Of a stretch of DNA of 8,976 nt, positions 5,184-8,976 are shown in pieces. Position 1 is the stretch's first letter; every line of letters begins with the position of its first letter. A program made the position numbers and the translations under genes. The notes below the pieces were generated by a model. It was not told the DNA's origin. It saw only the letters and a list, made by a program, of their open reading frames with translations, and ran no database searches. The stretch comes from Solirubrobacterales bacterium (GTDB lineage: Bacteria > Actinomycetota > Thermoleophilia > Solirubrobacterales > Solirubrobacteraceae), in contig JAATFK010000173.1 of the NCBI GenBank assembly GCA_015655225.1, positions 1-8,976 on the forward strand, in the 5' to 3' direction.

Positions 5184-6782
5184 GTGGTTCCCAACAACGC
5201 AGACGAGCATGATCCGCTCGAGTCGCTTCTCAATCGACGCCAAGTGCTACGCGGAGGAGCGGCCCTCGGCATCAGCGCCGGGCTCGCGAGCCTGCTCGCC
5301 GCGTGCGGGGGCACGAGCAGCTCCACGAGCACGGGCAGCAGCAGCAGCAGCAGCTCGGGGGGCACGCTGTCGGACCAGCTCGTCGTCAACCTGGCAGACG
5401 AGCCGCCGACCTGGAACACGCTGGACAACAACATCCAGTACCTGCGGTGGGTCACCGATCAGGTGCAGGAGACGCTCTACGGCTTCGACGACGAATTGAG
5501 AACGATCCCGATCCTGGCGGACGGGATGCCGGTGCAGAACGGCAGAACCGCGACGATCAGAATCAGAAGAGGCATCACCTTCCAGAACGGCGACCCTCTG
5601 ACGGCCGAGCACGTGGCCGCCACGTTCAACGCGGCGAGAGGTCAAGGAAGAATCTGGGCCGGTGCCCTCAGCAGCTTGGTGAGAGCCGAGGCGGTCGATG
5701 ACCTGACCACCAGATTCACCTTCAAGCCGCCCTATACGGGCCTGGTCGACCGCGCGTCGATCATCCCGATCATGCACAGAGACTTCCTGAGAGTCTCCAA
5801 CAAGGCGATGGGCACCGGCCCATACCAGTGGGACTCGTATGTCAGAGGCTCCCAGGTCACGCTCAGAGCCTGGGACAGATATCGCGACGGGGCGCCGAAG
5901 ACCGCGAGAATCCTCTTCCAGATCGTTCCCGACTCCGCGACGCAGCTCGTGAACCTGCTGCGGGGCGACTGCGACATCCTGCCGATGCCGGCCTACGCGC
6001 AGGTGCCGTCGCTGAGAAAGAACAAGAAGGTGACCGTCTACGACGTGCAGGCTCCCGTCGACATCTTCTTCTGGCTGTCGGAGAGAATGATCCCGGACGT
6101 CCGCGTGCGGCAGGCGATCGCCTACGCGATGGACCGCAGAAGAGTCGTCGAGATCGCGTACAACGGGCTGGCGGATCCCGGCGAGGGCCCGATCCCGCCG
6201 TCGGCCGACGGGTACAGATACGCGGAGAGACTCTTCAGCGCCGAGCCCGACTACGACAGAGCGCGTGCGCTGCTGAGAGAGGCCGGCGTCGACTCGTTCA
6301 GATTCATCTACATCTCCACGGTCGAGCCGCAGCAGAAGGCGATGGCCCAGGTGCTCCAGCAGAGCTGGGCGGAGGTCGGGTTGGTCGCGGACCTCCAGCT
6401 CTCGACGTACGCCGCCTGGCAGTCGGCCTGGACCACCGGCAGATGGGGCATCTCGACGCTGTTCTCGATGGACGGGTTCTCCTCGGGCCGCGGAGGTTGG
6501 TCGATGACGAACCCCCTCTCCAGCACCAATCCGATCAACTTCGGCAGATTCTCGGACAGACGGATGGACCAGGTGCTCGCCGGGGTGAACGACGCGCCGA
6601 GCTCCGAAGCCCGCAACAGACTATGGGGCGAGGCGAGCACGATCGCGCAGCAGCAGGTCGCGATGGTCCCACCGGTGTACCCGCGCTTCACCGCCGCGGT
6701 CGGCACGGACGTGAAGAACCTGCCGATCGCGCAGTTCGGGGTCACCCGCCTCGACCTCAAGAACGTCACCGTCCAGCAGTGA
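5184..6782 (+). CDS. Extracellular solute-binding lipoprotein, family 5 (SBP_bac_5), Tat/lipobox signal
   Basis: A 532-residue binding protein that captures substrate outside the membrane and delivers it to the two permeases. The N terminus has Arg18-Arg19 in RRQVLRGGAALG, a twin-arginine-like motif. A hydrophobic stretch ends in the lipobox LLAAC with Cys41 as the expected lipidated residue, so it should be a Tat-exported lipoprotein. A Ser/Gly/Thr-rich linker (about 42-62) follows, partly encoded by (AGC)6. The mature domain is family 5: LVVNLADEPPTWNTLD, GITFQNGDPLTAEHVAATFN, MGTGPYQWDSYVRGSQVTL, VRVRQAIAYAMDRRRVV, and a late AMAQVLQQSWAEVGL. The GTG start has GTGAGG eight bases upstream and lies 21 bases after the permease stop. 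Arginine codons are aberrant: residues 106-479 use AGA for 28 of 38 arginines while other codons stay GC-rich. The ligand cannot be predicted. Confidence 0.93.
   Translation: MVPNNADEHDPLESLLNRRQVLRGGAALGISAGLASLLAACGGTSSSTSTGSSSSSSSGGTLSDQLVVNLADEPPTWNTLDNNIQYLRWVTDQVQETLYGFDDELRTIPILADGMPVQNGRTATIRIRRGITFQNGDPLTAEHVAATFNAARGQGRIWAGALSSLVRAEAVDDLTTRFTFKPPYTGLVDRASIIPIMHRDFLRVSNKAMGTGPYQWDSYVRGSQVTLRAWDRYRDGAPKTARILFQIVPDSATQLVNLLRGDCDILPMPAYAQVPSLRKNKKVTVYDVQAPVDIFFWLSERMIPDVRVRQAIAYAMDRRRVVEIAYNGLADPGEGPIPPSADGYRYAERLFSAEPDYDRARALLREAGVDSFRFIYISTVEPQQKAMAQVLQQSWAEVGLVADLQLSTYAAWQSAWTTGRWGISTLFSMDGFSSGRGGWSMTNPLSSTNPINFGRFSDRRMDQVLAGVNDAPSSEARNRLWGEASTIAQQQVAMVPPVYPRFTAAVGTDVKNLPIAQFGVTRLDLKNVTVQQ
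5337..5354 (+). repeat. (AGC)6 trinucleotide repeat in lipoprotein linker
   Basis: Six tandem AGC codons encode Ser in the low-complexity linker between the lipidated Cys41 and the binding domain. Length changes would stay in frame and only alter tether length. Confidence 0.8.
5499..6620 (+). other. Segment with AGA-dominated arginine codons
   Basis: From residue 106 (AGA at 5499-5501) to residue 479 (AGA at 6618-6620) of the binding-protein gene, 28 of 38 Arg codons are AGA. The six Arg codons of the gene outside this span are all CGN. Neighbouring genes show only isolated AGA codons, for example 4184-4186, 7531-7533 and 8464-8466. Other amino acids in the segment keep strongly GC-ending codons (ATC, CTG/CTC, GTC/GTG), so it is not a general shift to AT-rich DNA. 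Confidence 0.85.
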
Positions 6783-6792
6783 GGACCGGGCG

Positions 6793-8667
6793 ATGGCTCC
6801 GATGACAAACGACACCGCCGTCCGCACCGACGTCGCGTCCTCCCCGGCGCCGGTGGTGCTGTCCGTCGAGAACCTCGACGTCACGTACCCCCGCCGCGGC
6901 GGCGACGTCGCGGCGGTCCGCGGGGTCACGTTCCAACTGCACGAGGGCGAGGCGCTCGGGATCGTCGGCGAGACCGGCAGCGGGAAGACGACCACGATGA
7001 GCGCGCTGCTGCGGCTGCTGCCGCAGCGCGCGCTCGTGCGCGCCGACGCGATGCGGCTCGGAGACCGCGACCTGACGGCGCTCAGCGACGGCGAGCTGCG
7101 GCGCCTGCGCGGACGGGAGCTGAGCCTGATCCCGCAGCGCCCGATGACGTCGCTCAGCCCCGTGACGCGACTCGGCAAGCAGCTCGAGCGGCTCGACCGT
7201 CGCCCGGGCGGCGCCGCCGCGCCGCGCCCGGAGCTCTCCGCGCTGCTCGCGCGCGTCGGGCTGGGACCGCTCGCCGAGCGGCTGCGGGCCTACCCGCACG
7301 AGTTCTCCGGTGGACAGCTCCAGCGAATCCTGATCGCGATCGCGTCGCTCGCGCCGCAGCCGCAGATCCTGTTCGCCGACGAGCCGACGGCGACGCTGGA
7401 CGTGACCGTCCAGGGCCAGATCCTCGCGCTGCTGAGCGAGCTGCGCGCGGAGCTGGGCCTGAGCCTCGTGATGATCACGCACGACCTCGGCGTCGTCGCG
7501 CAGACGTGCGACCGCGTGATCGTGATGCAGAGAGGCGAGATCGTCGAAACGGCATCGGTGCAGGAGCTGTTCGCACGTCCGCGCCACCCGTACACGGCGC
7601 AGCTGCTGGCGGACCTGACGCGCCCGCCTGCGGTCCGCGGACGGTCCGCGAGCGGCGATCCAGCCGCGCCGCGACTCCGCGTGGCCGGCGTCTCATGCAG
7701 CTACGCCCGTCCTGGTACCCGGCGGCGCGGCGGCCGGCAGGCGGTTCCCGCGGTCCAGGACGTCTCGCTCACGATCCCGGCGGGAGAGACGCTCGCGCTC
7801 GTCGGCGAGTCCGGCTGCGGCAAGTCGACGCTCGCGAAGGCGCTCGTCGGGTTGCTCACGCCGGTCGCCGGCACGATCATGCTTGACGGCCTCGACGTCA
7901 CCCGCGAGCGCGTTGGTCGCGGCCAGCGGTCGGGACTGCAGCTCATCTCCCAGAATCCGTTCTCGTCCCTTAACCGGCGGCGGACGATCGCGCACGCTTT
8001 GACGCAGGCGCTGGCGGTGCGCGGGGCGACTCCCGCCGACGAGCGCGAGCAGCGGGCGCGGGAGCTGCTGGAGCAGGTCGGCCTCGACGCCTCGCACCTC
8101 GGCCGCTACGCGAGCGAGCTGAGCGGCGGGCAGCTGCAGCGCGTGGCGATCGCACGCGCGCTTGCCGCCGAGCCGCGAACGCTGGTGCTCGACGAACCGA
8201 CCGCCAGCCTCGACGTCAGCGTCACGGCGCGGATCGTCGACCTGCTCGTCGAGCTGCAGGGCCGCCTCGGCCTGACCTACGTCTGGATCACCCATGAGAT
8301 CGACGTCGCCCGCCACGTGAGCGAGCAGACCGCGGTCATGTACCTGGGCCGGATCGCTGAGCAGGGACCTACCGAGCAGGTCCTGCACCGGCCTCGCCAC
8401 CCCTACACGGCGTCGCTGCTGGCGTCGATGCCCGTCCCCGACCCGACGCGGCGCGCGACGTTCAGACCGCTCGCTGGCGAGGTTCCCTCGCCGCTGAGCC
8501 CGCCGTCGGGCTGCGTCTTCCGGACGCGCTGCCCGATCGCGCAGGACGAGCGCTGCGCGACCGAAGTGCCTGAGCTGCGCCGCGCCGGGGCGAGCAGCTC
8601 CGCGTGTCACTTTGCCGACGACGTCGCTCCGCGCCTCGCGGCCGCCGGCACGCCCCCAATCGCCTGA
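6793..8667 (+). CDS. Fused double ATP-binding protein of the peptide-type ABC importer (DppD-DppF-like fusion)
   Basis: A 624-residue cytoplasmic protein with two complete nucleotide-binding domains that energise the importer. Domain 1 (about 21-275) has Walker A GETGSGKT (59-66), Q-loop Gln115, signature FSGGQLQR (171-178), Walker B ILFADEPT with Glu197, and switch His230. Domain 2 (about 293-550) has Walker A GESGCGKS (338-345), Q-loop Gln387, signature LSGGQLQR (443-450), Walker B LVLDEPT with Glu468, and His501. All catalytic residues are present in both halves. Only the second half keeps the oligopeptide-type C-terminal extension, with cysteines at 574, 580, 588 and 605; a comparable cysteine set in DppD-type proteins is reported to hold an iron-sulfur cluster. 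The ATG start follows AGGA by seven bases and lies ten bases after the binding-protein stop. Fused ATPases of about 600 residues are known in this family. Confidence 0.93.
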   Translation: MAPMTNDTAVRTDVASSPAPVVLSVENLDVTYPRRGGDVAAVRGVTFQLHEGEALGIVGETGSGKTTTMSALLRLLPQRALVRADAMRLGDRDLTALSDGELRRLRGRELSLIPQRPMTSLSPVTRLGKQLERLDRRPGGAAAPRPELSALLARVGLGPLAERLRAYPHEFSGGQLQRILIAIASLAPQPQILFADEPTATLDVTVQGQILALLSELRAELGLSLVMITHDLGVVAQTCDRVIVMQRGEIVETASVQELFARPRHPYTAQLLADLTRPPAVRGRSASGDPAAPRLRVAGVSCSYARPGTRRRGGRQAVPAVQDVSLTIPAGETLALVGESGCGKSTLAKALVGLLTPVAGTIMLDGLDVTRERVGRGQRSGLQLISQNPFSSLNRRRTIAHALTQALAVRGATPADEREQRARELLEQVGLDASHLGRYASELSGGQLQRVAIARALAAEPRTLVLDEPTASLDVSVTARIVDLLVELQGRLGLTYVWITHEIDVARHVSEQTAVMYLGRIAEQGPTEQVLHRPRHPYTASLLASMPVPDPTRRATFRPLAGEVPSPLSPPSGCVFRTRCPIAQDERCATEVPELRRAGASSSACHFADDVAPRLAAAGTPPIA

Positions 8668-8676
8668 AAGGACTCC

Positions 8677-8976
8677 ATGGGCATCTTGACCAACAAACAG
8701 GGCTTCATGTATCCGCAGACGCCCGAGGGACGCGCAAGCCTCCTCGACGTGATGACCGAGCCGACGCACCGGATCGCGGGCAACAGCCTGATCATCGCCT
8801 TCGAGGCCGATCCCGAGGTGCTGCGGCGCTACGTTCCCGAGCCGCTGGAGCTCGACGGCTCCGGTCTCGTCTACCTGCGGACCTACGACGCGATCGTCTA
8901 CACGGATCGCATGAGCGAGGAGGACATCGCCGAGGAGCGCCTCAGCTTCACCGAGAACTTCTTCTGGATCCCCTGC
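8677..8976 (+). CDS. Acetoacetate decarboxylase family protein (N-terminal part, 3' truncated by window)
   Basis: The open frame from the ATG at 8677 runs to the window end without a stop, giving 100 residues. It begins MGILTNKQGFMYPQTPEGRA. The segments YPQTPEGRASLL, GNSLIIAFEADPEVLRRYVP and PEPLELDGSGLVYLRTYD resemble the N-terminal half of acetoacetate-decarboxylase-family proteins, in which 'F..DPE.....+P..LE' is common. The Schiff-base lysine of the true decarboxylase (near residue 115 in the clostridial enzyme) would lie just beyond the window, so activity cannot be judged; many family members have other roles in modifying keto acids. AAAGGA lies upstream and the gene is nine bases after the ATPase stop, so it is probably the last visible gene of the importer operon and acts on the imported compound or a metabolite of it. 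Confidence 0.72.
   Translation, partial: MGILTNKQGFMYPQTPEGRASLLDVMTEPTHRIAGNSLIIAFEADPEVLRRYVPEPLELDGSGLVYLRTYDAIVYTDRMSEEDIAEERLSFTENFFWIPC

Noticed and set aside
5337..5354. (AGC)6 as a phase-variation switch or CRISPR-like repeat
   Set aside because: It is a trinucleotide repeat in frame, so length changes cannot switch the gene off, and there are no spacers.
5184..6782. Recent transfer of the binding-protein gene from an AT-rich donor
   Set aside because: Only arginine codons are shifted; Ile, Leu, Val, Thr and Gly codons remain GC-ending, as in the neighbours.
6766..7587. Minus-strand open frame (273 codons) opposite the first ATPase domain
   Set aside because: Antisense shadow of conserved Walker motifs; no ribosome binding site or recognisable domain.
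7693..8769. Long minus-strand open frame (358 codons) opposite the fused ATPase and spanning into the next gene
   Set aside because: No family motif, Arg-rich composition, and it crosses a gene boundary that is clear on the plus strand.
1..8976. Transposases, integrases, defence genes, tRNA/rRNA genes, CRISPR arrays
   Set aside because: None seen on either strand; every sizeable open stretch is accounted for by metabolic, regulatory or transport genes.

Overview
The window is very GC-rich, uses GTG as well as ATG starts, packs its genes tightly and encodes a Tat-type lipoprotein. This fits a high-GC actinobacterium, perhaps a soil Thermoleophilia/Solirubrobacterales-like or related lineage. 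The assignment to a lineage is an inference from base composition and protein style; no rRNA or other marker gene is present.

Layout. (1) Positions 1-874, plus strand: the 3' end of a hydantoinase/oxoprolinase A-subunit gene, overlapped by four bases (ATGA) by an isochorismatase-superfamily gene whose nucleophile cysteine is replaced by glycine. (2) Positions 884-3039, minus strand: a CaiB/BaiF class III CoA-transferase followed by an IclR-family regulator. This block converges on the first; both stop codons lie inside one hairpin at 868-890. (3) Positions 3040-3247: a 208-bp divergent control region, relatively AT-rich, with several inverted repeats including a 17-bp IclR-operator-like palindrome. 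(4) Positions 3248-8976, plus strand: a dipeptide/oligopeptide-type ABC importer operon in the order permease B, permease C, Tat lipoprotein binding protein, fused double-ATPase. It is followed nine bases later by the start of an acetoacetate-decarboxylase-family gene that runs off the window.

Inferred function. An IclR regulator, an importer, a CoA-transferase, an amide/cyclic-amide hydrolase subunit, an isochorismatase-fold hydrolase and a decarboxylase-like protein together look like a locus for uptake and catabolism of a small organic acid, amide or peptide-like compound. The substrate cannot be read from the sequence.

The most unusual signals are a sharply bounded run of AGA arginine codons inside the binding-protein gene (28 of 38 Arg codons between 5499 and 6620, while neighbouring genes use CGN almost throughout), and the loss of the catalytic cysteine in the isochorismatase-family protein. 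No mobile element, CRISPR array, tRNA or rRNA was seen. The only gene-free stretch above 100 bases is 3040-3247.
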